Assembly: GCA_043782425.1 (NCBI GenBank)
Contig: JAYWAM010000331.1
Span: 1 to 56,095 of the forward strand
Origin: JAYWAM01 sp043782425
Lineage (GTDB): Bacteria > Pseudomonadota > Gammaproteobacteria > Burkholderiales > Usitatibacteraceae
Length of the DNA: 56,095 nt
Direction: 5' to 3'
The notes beneath the pieces were generated by a model that searched no databases, was not told where the DNA came from, and saw only the letters and a program-made list of their open reading frames with translations. The position numbers and the translations under genes are program-made. Shown here one piece after another: positions 17,123-26,277 of the stretch; the stretch's first letter is position 1; each line of letters begins with the position of its first letter.

Positions 17123-17180
17123 ACGAAAACGCAAAACGAAACGGGGTCAAAACGGGGTCAAAAACGGAAACGGGGTCAGG
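17113..17180 (+). repeat. GGGGTCA direct repeats
   Basis: ACGGGGTCA occurs four times in 68 bases (about 17111, 17140, 17152 and 17170), separated by AAACG-type A-rich spacers. Phrases of the form AACGGGGTCAGGCTTG are common next to REP elements and REP-associated transposases. The first copy overlaps the end of the truncated reading frame. Confidence 0.6.
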
Positions 17181-17206
17181 CTTGCAAAATTGCATTACTT
17201 GGCAAA

Positions 17207-17233
17207 CTTGAGGTCACAAATTGCGACCTCAAG
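17207..17233. repeat. 9-bp inverted repeat
   Basis: CTTGAGGTC (17207-17215) and GACCTCAAG (17225-17233) form a perfect stem around 9 bases. It lies just after the GGGGTCA repeats and may belong to the same mobile REP-like unit. Confidence 0.5.
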
Positions 17234-17328
17234 TTTTAAGGTCTCCAAAGAGGTCAGGCACGCATTAAATTCACGCTGTCTGTCGTGCAGTTGCTTGAAG
17301 CTATATTTAAAGAGAGAAGTTCTCCCCC

Positions 17329-17358
17329 ACGCCCGCTGATCGCGGGCGTTGTTGTTTT
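17329..17358 (+). terminator. Hairpin followed by a T-rich tail
   Basis: ACGCCCGC (17329-17336) pairs with GCGGGCGT (17342-17349) around TGATC, followed by TTGTTGTTTT. It would stop plus-strand transcription coming through the remnant region and lies downstream of btuB on the other strand. Confidence 0.65.
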
Positions 17359-17365
17359 GGGCTGT

Positions 17366-17489
17366 TCAAGTGTTCGCGATAATCACCAGCGCCTCGGCCC
17401 CCGCGACGATGCGCATCATCACCGGATACGATCAAGTCCGCGTGGACCGCGAGCGCACAGACGAGCACCGTATCGTGCATCTCCATCAC
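17366..17489 (-). pseudogene. PIN-domain (VapC-like) toxin C-terminal remnant
   Basis: One minus-strand frame reads VLVCALAVHADLIVSGDD, a typical PIN-domain C-terminal strand with the metal-binding aspartate. The continuation fits only after a shift into the next frame, where MRIVAGAEALVIIANT precedes a stop at 17366-17368. The leucine-rich stretch that usually follows SGD is missing. No upstream half and no antitoxin gene are visible. It is a small decayed fragment. Confidence 0.5.
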
Positions 17490-17587
17490 GGCGCGCTGCT
17501 TATTCCATTTTCAAATCAAAAAGCTGTAAGTTGGTCAGAACTTCGCCGAGCGCTCGTCGCGATCGGAGCGGTAGGAAATTCTTCCAA

Positions 17588-19444
17588 TCAGTGCGCCTCA
17601 AATTTCACGCTCAGGAACAGCATGCGCCCTGCGGTGTTGTACCCCTGGGCAAGCTCATATTTCTTGTCGGCGAGGTTGCTGCCTGACAACGCCACACTCC
17701 ACTGTTTATTGATCGTGTAGCGTACCTGGGCGTGGATCAATCCGTAGCCGCCCATGCGCGATCCTGCTGCTTCGGCGGCAGAATCGAAACGTGCGCCACT
17801 GCCCGCCAGGGTGGTGGAAGCCTCCCAGGCGCCCCAGGTTCTTGTCAGCGACAGGCTGCCGAAGGATTTGGCGCGGCCTTGCAGTTGCTTGCCGCTGTCA
17901 TCATCGCGCGGGCGCTGGTGCGTGGCTTTGACATGCACTTCCAAGCCCAGCAAGGTGGTGTCAAAACCCAGCTCCAGGCCACGAATACGCGCGCGGTGAA
18001 TATTGATTAGCGGCGAGCCGCCTATCAGGTCTTCGATTGTTTGATCGAATCCGACTATGCTGGCAGCAAGTGCACCAGCACTGTAGCGCACACCGACTTC
18101 GGCGCTTTTGGAACGTTCCGGTAGTAGATTGGGATTGCCAGCGGGCGCAGAAAACGCATTGGCGGGGGCGTAAAGCTCGTTGAAACTTGGTGCACGGAAT
18201 GCCCGTCCGCCGCGCGCATAGACAAGCAGAGCTGGACTAAAATACCAGCCATAGGAAGCGCTGCCGCTATTGTGGCTGCTGAATTGGTCTTCCGTGTGGT
18301 TTCCCACATCACGGCGCAGGTTAAACTCAATTTGCTGCGCGTCGATTTTCTCGATATAACCGGCAAATAACGCGCGTGTCTCGCGGCGTGATTTTTCGTA
18401 AGGCGCGCTGCCGAAAACCCGTTCATTGCGCACGTCAACGCCGGCCATCATGTTGCCGCTGAAAGTCTTGAACTCGTTCAGCCAGGTGAGCTGATCCTGT
18501 CGTGTCTTGAATTGCGCGCTACTGACGCCTTCGATAATCTGATCGTCGCTTGCTCTCCCTATTGTCAGACGGCTTTGCCAACCGGGGCTGAACTCGTTGT
18601 TCGAGTTAAGTTGATAGCCCGACAAGGTCTGGCGATTGAGATCGTTGCTGTCCGCGCCGGAATCGAAGCGCGTACGCCCGCGGCTGTAAAACGCCGACAC
18701 TGCCAGGGTTTCGCCATTACGGAAAGTATGGGCGAGGCGAAAATTGCCGTGCTCGTTGCGATACGGGTCGCGGTCGGGGTTGTAAAAGAGTTGTGCCGCC
18801 GGGTTGGTCGCGCTAGCAGCGTTGCTTTCACGGTAGCCGACATGAAACGTGGCGCTGGTTGCGCTTTCGCTGGTTGAAAAACCGGTTGCGATGTCGCGCG
18901 TTTGCTGGCTTCCGGCGCCAGCGTTGGCATAAAACAAGGGTGTAGCGCTGGCGCGCGTGAAAATCTGGATCACACCGCCTATGGCGTCAGAGCCATACAA
19001 ACCGGATAACGGCCCCTTGACGATCTCAATACGTTCAATAATCGCCAGCGGGATATTCTCCAGTGCGCTCGTGCCGCGCGCAGCCGACCCGACCCGCAGT
19101 CCATCGACCAGCACCAGCGTGTGCCTGCTTTCAGCAGCGCGCATGAACACGCTGGCAGGCTGGCCCGCGCCGCCTGCGCCGCGGATTTCCAGCGCAGCGC
19201 GCGCCTGTAGCAATTCGACCAGGCTCATGCCATCGCTGCGTTCAATTTCCTCGCGCGTAATGACGCTGGCCTGAGTCAGCGACTGCGCCAGCGGTTGCGC
19301 GCTGCGCGTAGCAGTAAAAAGCAGGGTTTCCCCAGTTGCAGAGGTCTGCGCGATCGCAATTGAAGGCGCGGAGGATGACACAACGCCAATCACTATGGAG
19401 GGCAGCGCACCGAGCAGCAGCGCTGGGATTTGTTTCAATTTCAT
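17588..19444 (-). CDS. TonB-dependent outer-membrane receptor, BtuB-like
   Basis: Outer-membrane beta-barrel that takes up a scarce ligand with TonB energy; best guess is a cobalamin-type substrate because the size (618 aa) and plug resemble BtuB. The start is the ATG of MKLKQIPALLLGALP, giving a clear signal peptide ending near SIAIAQ. The plug domain includes ASVITREEIERSDGMSLVEL, LVLVDGLRVGS and IERIEIVKGPLSGLYGSDAI with GGVIQIFT, and the barrel ends in an aromatic-bearing strand LFLSVKFEAH. No cobalamin riboswitch box was seen upstream, so the ligand is uncertain. It stands alone. Confidence 0.85.
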   Translation of the reverse strand: MKLKQIPALLLGALPSIVIGVVSSSAPSIAIAQTSATGETLLFTATRSAQPLAQSLTQASVITREEIERSDGMSLVELLQARAALEIRGAGGAGQPASVFMRAAESRHTLVLVDGLRVGSAARGTSALENIPLAIIERIEIVKGPLSGLYGSDAIGGVIQIFTRASATPLFYANAGAGSQQTRDIATGFSTSESATSATFHVGYRESNAASATNPAAQLFYNPDRDPYRNEHGNFRLAHTFRNGETLAVSAFYSRGRTRFDSGADSNDLNRQTLSGYQLNSNNEFSPGWQSRLTIGRASDDQIIEGVSSAQFKTRQDQLTWLNEFKTFSGNMMAGVDVRNERVFGSAPYEKSRRETRALFAGYIEKIDAQQIEFNLRRDVGNHTEDQFSSHNSGSASYGWYFSPALLVYARGGRAFRAPSFNELYAPANAFSAPAGNPNLLPERSKSAEVGVRYSAGALAASIVGFDQTIEDLIGGSPLINIHRARIRGLELGFDTTLLGLEVHVKATHQRPRDDDSGKQLQGRAKSFGSLSLTRTWGAWEASTTLAGSGARFDSAAEAAGSRMGGYGLIHAQVRYTINKQWSVALSGSNLADKKYELAQGYNTAGRMLFLSVKFEAH

Positions 19445-19681
19445 CGTAGTTTCCTGTTGGCGGCGTACGCCCCCGCGCATCAGATGCTAAAGAGTCGCGC
19501 GCCCATAAGCAAATTGGCTCGTTGACGATGTGGGAAATACCTTCAAAAACAAGTGTTACTCGTGCAGCTTTGATTATCTGTCAAGTATGTGTATGCTCGA
19601 CTCAGTCAGCGCGCAATGCACTCTCAATCTATAGGCCAGGCGCACTGCTTACCACACAACACAAAGCAATATTATTCCTGT

Positions 19682-20568
19682 ATGGCCTCTCCCATCTTTG
19701 TCATCGGCAGAAACCGATCAGGTACCAAATGGCTGTCAAACATCATCGCCAGTCACCATGATGTTGCCGCCGTGCAACATGAAGAACACTTCGGCATATT
19801 GGAAGCCACCGATGTTTTTCTCAACATGCCTATCCTGTTTGGCGATCTTTCCATAGCGGAAAACTATATGGGATTTCTCGATTGTTTTTCGCAAACGGAT
19901 TTTTTAGACTGACCGGGCTGGAAAAAAGTTTTTTCTATGCGTTTAAGCAGCCAGATTATTTCACTTTCTTTCGCGCAATGATGGACCAGTACGCCGCAAA
20001 GGAAGGGAAAAAATATTGGGTGCAGAAGAGCGGAATAATGTCACTGGGCAGCCTTCATCAGCATTTTGCCGATGCAAAATTTATAATCATCACGCGTGAC
20101 ATGGTCGAAAATATTAAATCCACCATTGCACTGGGCAGGCTTTTGGAAGGGCAGCACTATAAGAAAAATCTGTTTAGGTTGCAGTTGAAATATTTCACCG
20201 ATAGGGTGCAAATAAAAAACTTCGCAATCAAATCCAATGTTTCCGTTATCCGTTATGAAGACCTGGTAAACGACAGAACTTCCGTCACCAGGAAGTTGTG
20301 CGAATTTCTTGATCTGGCTTTTGATGCGGCAATGGAAAAAGACTATTTTAGTAGAAATTCAAGTTTCGGCGGCGCAGTGGGTAACAAACTTCCGCTTAAT
20401 AGAGATGAAATTTTGACAAAATCGGATGCGCTGAAAATGAAGCTATATTGTGCTTTCTTAAATGCTTTACCAAGGCCAATATACGATGGTATTGATTTGC
20501 TGCACAAAAAAATTTTCAGAAAAAGTTTTTCCTCGCGCAGCAACAAAGGCTTCTTTCTTTCCGCTTAA
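19682..20568 (+). pseudogene. Sulfotransferase-family protein, interrupted by a frameshift
   Basis: The first frame begins PIFVIGRNRSGTKWLSNII, a PAPS-binding P-loop-like motif of sulfotransferases, and stops at 19912. The second frame carries the rest, including YWVQKSGIMSLGSLHQHF, KFIIITRDMVENIKSTI and VSVIRYEDLVNDR, typical of the family, to 20568. The frames join if one T is added to the six-T run at 19900-19905, restoring about 295 aa. It would transfer sulfate to a sugar or lipid of the neighbouring polysaccharide. The break may be real decay or a homopolymer sequencing error. Confidence 0.8.
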
Positions 20569-20628
20569 TGCGAAAAGATCTGGATTGGTAACATAGGACC
20601 GTGTACGCACCGCCAAATCGGAATAACC

Positions 20629-21914
20629 ATGTCTGAGGTTGTCGCAATAGTCGGATTGGGTTACGTCGGACTTCCCCTTGCCGTTGAATTTGGCAAGCGC
20701 TACGAAACTATCGGCTACGATTTGTCCGAAGAAAAGGTCGCCCATTACAAAAGCCGCCGCGACCCAAGCGGCGAGGTGTCCTGCGTAGATCTGCAAGCCG
20801 CGACGCGGCTCAGCTTCGGCACGGATCCCGCCGCCATCGCCAAGGCGGATTTCATCATCGTCGCCGTTCCAATGCCTATAGATCAGGCGCATATCCCCGA
20901 TTTTTCTCCGCTCGCAAGCGCGAGCGCCACCGTCGCCAGGCACATGAAAAAGGGCGTTATCGTCATTTTTGAATCGACGGTTTACCCCGGCGCTACCGAA
21001 GAGATTTGCATCCCCTGCTGGAGCAGCACTCTGGAATGAAATGGCAGCGAGATTTCCATGTCGGCTATTCACCCGAGCGCGTTAATCCGGGCGACAAGGA
21101 ACGCACCATCAGCAAAATCATCAAGGTGGTTTCTGCCGATGACGGCCCTACGCTGGATAAAGTGGCCGGGCTCTACGCATCGGTCATTAACGCGGGGGTA
21201 TATCGGACCAGCTCGATCAAAGTGGCCGAAGCCGCCAAGGTGATCGAAAATACGCAGCGCGATTTGAATATCGCCCTCATGAATGAACTTGCCCTGATAT
21301 TTGAAAAGATCGGCATCGACACTCTGGAAGTGCTACAGGCGGCGGGCACCAAGTGGAACTTTCTGCCTTTCCGACCTGGCCTGGTGGGCGGGCACTGCAT
21401 CGGCGTTGATCCCTACTACCTGACCCACAAGGCGGAAAGGCTGGGCTATCACCCGCAAGTCATTTTGGCAGGCAGACGCATCAACGACGGCATGGCGGCA
21501 TACGTGGCGCAACAGACCGTGAAGCGTTTGACCCATGGCGGCGGAGCGGTGAAGGGCGCAAAAGTCATCGTGCTGGGCTTGACGTTCAAGGAAAACTGCC
21601 CCGATATTCGCAACTCAAAAGTAGCCGACCTGATAAGGGAATTGCAGGATTTCGGCTGCCAGGTAGCGGTGCACGATCCCATTGCCGACCCTTCTCAAGC
21701 CAAACACGAATATGACATTACGCTCCAGCCGTGGGACAAGCTTCCCGGCGATGCCGACGCCATAGTCGCAGCGGTTGCGCACCAGGATTATCTCAACATG
21801 GCTTTGCCCGAGCTGCTGGGGAAACTCAAGAAAAACGGCCTGTTCGTGGACGTGAAGTGCGTCCATGACGCTGCGGCCATACGCGCAACGGGACGCAGAC
21901 TTTGGCGGCTATAG
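20629..21914 (+). pseudogene. Nucleotide-sugar (UDP-GlcNAc type) dehydrogenase, interrupted by a frameshift
   Basis: NAD-dependent 6-dehydrogenase of the WbpA/TviB/VipA type, making a UDP-uronic acid for a polysaccharide. The N-terminal half (EVVAIVGLGYVGLPLAVEFG, then FESTVYPGATEEICIP) ends at 21039. The C-terminal half carries the catalytic RPGLVGGHCIGVDPYYLTHK with its cysteine and VIVLGLTFKENCPDIRNSK. The frames join cleanly as ICIPLLEQHSGMKW if one C is added to the four-C run at 21012-21015. All catalytic residues survive, so a sequencing slip is possible. The repaired protein would be about 428 aa, the family's usual length. Confidence 0.85.
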
Positions 21915-22009
21915 ATCAGGCGCGGATCATGACACTGAAAGTAGACGCGCTTGCTGCCACAGCGCTGATCTTCGTGCCGTACTTTTTCACTAAGACCAGA
22001 TAGCGCGCG

Positions 22010-23921
22010 ATGTGTGGCATTACAGGTATATACAACTTTACAGGGGGCCAAGATAAGCGGTCATTGCAGGCCACGCTAGACGCCATGACCGACACGTTGA
22101 CGCATCGTGGCCCGGATTCCCGGGGCACGTGGATCGATGGGGAAAGAGGCGTGGGTCTCGGCCACCGGCGGCTCGCCATCCGCGACCTTTCGCGCAGCGG
22201 CAATCAACCCATGGTGTCGGCGTCTCAACGTTATGTGATTATTTACAATGGCGAAGTTTATTCGCACCAGGAGATCAGCCTCGATCTGGAGAAATGTGGC
22301 CGACGCATGCGCGGCACATCCGATACCGAAGTCATTCTGGAAGCCTGCGCCCAATGGGGCGTCGAGCCGACCGTAAAACGCTTGATAGGCATGTTTGCTT
22401 TTGCGCTGTACGACCGCAAGGAACACGAGCTCTATCTAGTGCGCGACAGGCTGGGCATCAAGCCGCTCTATTGGGGGCTGTTTAATGGCCAGTTGATTTT
22501 TGGTTCGGAACTGAAAGCGTTGCGCGTAGCGAAAATCTGGGTGCCGCAACTTGATCGCAATGCGCTCGCCGCATTCCATCTACCAAGGCGTGCAGAAACT
22601 CGAGCCGGGATGCATGTTGCGCCTAGGCAGGCAAGGCGCGCCGCAAATAACAAAATTCTGGGATTTGCGCGCTATTGCCGAGAGTGGCAGCCGTGCTCCT
22701 TTGCAAGGTTCCGATGACGAACTCCTTGACCCGCTTGATGACCTGCTGCGCGACGCAGTGCAGCGTCGCCTGGTGGCCGACGTGCCGCTGGGTTCGCTGT
22801 TGTCGGGCGGCGTCGATTCTTCGCTGGTTACCGCGCTCATGGCGGAGCAGAGCGAGCACCCTGTCAATACGTTTTCCATCGGCTTTGCGGAAAAAGCATT
22901 CGACGAAGCGCCTTACGCGCGCGCGATTGCCCAGCATCTCGGCACGCAGCATACGGAATTGTATGTCGAGCCTGGGCATGCGCTGGATCTCGTTGAAAAA
23001 CTGCCTTACTGGTATGACGAACCTTTTGCCGATTCATCGCAGATTGCGACTGCGCTGGTGTGCGAGCTGACCAGAAAGCACGTCAGCGTGGTGCTTACCG
23101 GGGATGGCGGAGATGAATTGTTTGCCGGCTACAACCGCTATACTCTCGGCCTTGGCCTGTGGGATAAGGCCAACGTCGTACCCTTGGCGCTACGCAAAAT
23201 GGCGGCGCATGTTTTACTTTCGCAGCCGTACACCAGGCTCGACCGGCTTGGCAAGTGCATTCCGCAGCGCTGGCGTCCTGCACAGCCAGGCATGAAAATG
23301 CACAAATTCGCCAACGCCATTTTGCTTGATGATGCCGATTCCCGGAACCGCTTCATGCTCAGCCATTGGCAAGAGCCTGACGCTATTGTTAGCGGCGCAC
23401 ATGAACCTAAGGGCATCTTGTGGGATGAGTCCGTGAAGAATTCCATCCCCAACTTACTCGACCGCATGCAGTTTCTCGACAGCGTCACCTACCTTCCCGA
23501 TGACATTCTCACCAAAGTGGACCGCGCCAGCATGTGTGTCGGCCTGGAGGCGCGCGTGCCGTTGCTCGATCATCGCGTTGTTGAGCTGGCCTGGAACATG
23601 CCGCGCCGCATGAAACTACGCGGGAGCCAGCGCAAATGGGCGTTGCGCCAACTGCTGTACAAACGCGTCCCGCGCCACTTGATTGATCGCCCTAAAATGG
23701 GCTTCGCAGTCCCGTTCGATCAGTGGCTACGCGGGCCGTTGCGCGAATGGGCGGATAATCTTCTTGGCGAACAACGTTTGGAACGGCAGGGTTTGTTTGC
23801 GGTCGCTCCCATCCGGGAGCGCTGGCACGCACATCTTAACGGCGCCAATTGGGGCTACCCGCTTTGGAACGTGCTGATGGCGCAGGCGTGGATAGACGCC
23901 AATCCCGAGGTGAAGCTGTGA
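22010..23921 (+). pseudogene. Asparagine synthase (glutamine-hydrolysing)-like protein with an internal deletion
   Basis: AsnB-type amidotransferase, a frequent member of exopolysaccharide loci. The glutaminase domain starts MCGITGIYNF with the nucleophile cysteine at position 2 and includes HRGPDSRG and VIIYNGEVY. The synthetase domain has the SGGVDSSLVTALM pyrophosphate loop, TGDGGDELFAGYNRY and KVDRASMCVGLEARVPLLD. Around 22562-22575 the first frame ends its match at RNALAA and the second resumes at PHSIYQG. About ten family residues (YMR-type helix) are absent and the frame changes, so a short deletion of about 29 bases is inferred. The product is split and probably not functional. Confidence 0.8.
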
Positions 23922-23951
23922 ATTTGCTTACATCACCGATCCGCATGCTCT

Positions 23952-25139
23952 ATGCCCGCCGGGAGCGGTTTGTGCGCTACGGCGCAGATTGATATTGTGG
24001 TCGCGTCAAGAATTCTTTATGTCATCGGCAGCCTCGAGCTCGGCGGAACCGAGTCGCAAATGGTCATGCTCATGCGGCAATTGAAGCGGCGCGATTACTG
24101 CTGCGAATTATTCGCGCTACAGGCCAAAGGGCCATTCAGGGAGATTTTGCAGCGCGACGGCATCACCATTCACGACGGGGGATACCAAGCCAGTGCACAT
24201 AAAGCGCTAAAGACTTTTTTGCTGCTGCGCGCGCAACTGCGCCTGTGGCGGCTGGCGCTGCGCATGCAGCCCGATGTGTTGCACACTTATCTGCCCTTGG
24301 CCAATTTCATGGGCGCCCTGGCAGGACGCGCCGCTAGCGTGAAAAAAATCATCACCAGCCGGCGCGCGCTGGGCACATATCAGGATCGTCACCCCTATGC
24401 GAAACCGCTGTATCGAATCGCCAATGCGCTGAGCGATTGCGTGACGGTCAATTCCGCAGCGGTGCGACAAGATGTGATTTCCCGCGATGGCATGGCGCGC
24501 GAAAAACTGGTGCTGATTAGAAATGGCCTCGATCTCAGCCGCTTCGCGCACAGCGGATCTGACAGAGGGGCGTTAAGAGCAAACCTGCAACTGGGCAGCA
24601 ATGAAATCGGGATTATCAAGGTGGGCAATTTAATCCCTTACAAGGGGCACGCTGATTTGATAACCGCCTTCAAAAAAGTCATTGACGAGAATCGCAACGT
24701 AAGATTGTTTCTAGTAGGCGAAGACCGTGGCATACAAAATGACCTGGAACGCCTGGCTGCCAGCTTGGGCGTTTCCGATCGCGTGCATTTTCTTGGTCGA
24801 AGAAACGATGTGCCTTTGCTGCTCATGGCCATGGATCTCTATGTCATGGCCTCACATGAAGAGGGTTTCTCCAATGCCCTGCTTGAGGCGATGGCCGCGG
24901 GGCTCCCTATCGTCGCCACAGATGTCGGCGGAAACCGGGAAGCGTTGGGTGATGGTGTGGCGGGCATACTCGTGCCGCCGCACGCTGCGCTAGCGCTGGC
25001 GCTGGCTATCAATACACTCCTTGCCGATGAGGCGCAACGTGCGCGCTTGGCTGCCCAGGCAAAAGCGCGCGCTTTACAATATAACGTTGCGGCAATGGTC
25101 GATGCCCACATCGCGCTCTACGCGGGCAATTGCGCATGA
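23952..25139 (+). CDS. GT4 family glycosyltransferase
   Basis: GT-B fold transferase for a polysaccharide repeat unit. The N-terminus has RILYVIGSLELGGTESQM, typical of GT4 enzymes, and the C-terminal half has IIKVGNLIPYKGHADLI, DRVHFLGRRNDVPLL and the nucleotide-sugar binding EEGFSNALLEAMAAGLPIV with its two spaced glutamates. The start is uncertain: the ATG at 23952 adds 15 residues before the conserved region, and a GTG at 23997 would begin right at it. Length 395 aa. It follows the broken asnB gene by 30 bases. The sugar donor and acceptor cannot be read from sequence. Confidence 0.9.
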   Translation: MPAGSGLCATAQIDIVVASRILYVIGSLELGGTESQMVMLMRQLKRRDYCCELFALQAKGPFREILQRDGITIHDGGYQASAHKALKTFLLLRAQLRLWRLALRMQPDVLHTYLPLANFMGALAGRAASVKKIITSRRALGTYQDRHPYAKPLYRIANALSDCVTVNSAAVRQDVISRDGMAREKLVLIRNGLDLSRFAHSGSDRGALRANLQLGSNEIGIIKVGNLIPYKGHADLITAFKKVIDENRNVRLFLVGEDRGIQNDLERLAASLGVSDRVHFLGRRNDVPLLLMAMDLYVMASHEEGFSNALLEAMAAGLPIVATDVGGNREALGDGVAGILVPPHAALALALAINTLLADEAQRARLAAQAKARALQYNVAAMVDAHIALYAGNCA

Positions 25140-25170
25140 TTTTCTCTTGGCGCACGCACGGAGACGTCGG

Positions 25171-26277
25171 GTGAACATTCTCCACCTCACCGAGGCGCTG
25201 GGAGGCGGGGTGGCGCATTCCATTTCCCAATTAGCGCGCATTCAGTCGGCAAACGGTTTCGATGTCACGGTTGCGCATTCCATTAGGCCGGATACACCTG
25301 ATGCGCAAAAACTTGCGCAGCTTTTTCCTGCGCCTATCGAACGCCGGATTATTCCCATGGTGACTGCGGTTTCTCCGCTCGCGGATGTCCGCTCCATTTT
25401 TGAAATCGCGCGCTTGTTGCGCGTGCTTAAGCCGGATGTCGTGCACCTTCATTCATCCAAGGCTGGCGTGCTGGGCCGCATGGCGGCGGTATTCACCGGG
25501 TATGGACGCAAGACTTTCTACTCGCCGCGTGGATTCGCTTTCCTGCGGCAGGATGTTTCCCCGACAAAACGCAGGCTGTATTTATTTTTCGAGTCGATGG
25601 CGGCAAAATTGGGCGGGACTTTGATTGCTTGCTCGAATTCCGAAGGCAAGTTTGCGCGTCAAGAAGTGCGTCATGCCAATGTGGTGGTGGTTGACAACGC
25701 CGTAGAGGTGGAAAGCATCCCCCCGGCCCAGGGCAGCGCATGCGGTACGATACTCGTTGTGACATCCGGTCGCGTTTGCTACCCGAAGGCGCCGTGGCGT
25801 TTCCGCGAGCTTGCGCGCGCACTGAAAGACGAGGCGCTCGAGTTTGTCTGGATCGGATCCGGAAATCTGGTACACGAACTGGCGTTTCCCGCGCATGAAC
25901 AGATGAACTTGACCATAACGGGATGGCTTGAGCGTGATAGTGTGATGCGGGAATTGGCGCGCTCGGACATTTATGTTCAGACCTCGTTGTGGGAGGGCAT
26001 GCCGCTTTCCTTGATTGAGGCCCAGGTGGCGGGATTGCCTGCTGTGGTTAGCGATGCGCCGGGTTGTCGCGATATCGTGGTCGATGGCGTGACGGGCTAC
26101 GTTTGCAAGGATGCTGCGGAAATGAAAGAAAAAATGCAACGCCTGATCCATGATCGCGCATTACGAGACAGTATGGGAAAAGAAGCCAGAGCGCAGGGAC
26201 TGGTGCGCTTTGCCACCGCCAGGATGCATAGAGAAATGACCCAGGCTTATTTGGGAAACAGGGGAAGCCCGCTATGA
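25171..26277 (+). CDS. GT4 family glycosyltransferase
   Basis: Second GT-B transferase of the locus, about 368 aa. The GTG at 25171 was chosen because NILHLTEALGGGVAHSISQL begins directly there and GGAGACG lies 6-12 bases upstream; a longer frame from 25021 overlaps the previous gene. Other signatures are VHLHSSKAGVLGRMAA near residue 90, TSGRVCYPKAPWRF, and SLWEGMPLSLIEAQVAGLPAV with the EGMPLSLIE acid pair near residue 275. The stop overlaps the start of the sugar phosphotransferase in an ATGA. The N-terminal pattern resembles GT4 enzymes acting on lipid-linked oligosaccharides. Donor is unknown. Confidence 0.88.
   Translation: MNILHLTEALGGGVAHSISQLARIQSANGFDVTVAHSIRPDTPDAQKLAQLFPAPIERRIIPMVTAVSPLADVRSIFEIARLLRVLKPDVVHLHSSKAGVLGRMAAVFTGYGRKTFYSPRGFAFLRQDVSPTKRRLYLFFESMAAKLGGTLIACSNSEGKFARQEVRHANVVVVDNAVEVESIPPAQGSACGTILVVTSGRVCYPKAPWRFRELARALKDEALEFVWIGSGNLVHELAFPAHEQMNLTITGWLERDSVMRELARSDIYVQTSLWEGMPLSLIEAQVAGLPAVVSDAPGCRDIVVDGVTGYVCKDAAEMKEKMQRLIHDRALRDSMGKEARAQGLVRFATARMHREMTQAYLGNRGSPL

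Larger units (their letters stand above)
16705..17587. other. Intergenic region with two gene remnants and repeats
   Basis: No intact gene is supported. The region holds, from left to right, the probable promoter of the sulfur cassette, a decayed reading frame at 16906-17122, GGGGTCA repeats, a 9-bp palindrome, a hairpin terminator and a PIN-domain remnant. Longer frames in the region show no family features. Confidence 0.65.

Noticed and set aside
16779..17195. 138-codon minus-strand reading frame in the intergenic region
   Set aside because: It runs opposite to the clear FFL-YPKD remnant, is rich in arginine and proline from GC-biased sequence, and has no recognisable motif or ribosome site.
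19445..19681. Possible cobalamin riboswitch upstream of the BtuB-like gene
   Set aside because: The B12-box type GCCACTG core and the expected stems were looked for and not found in the 200 bases available.
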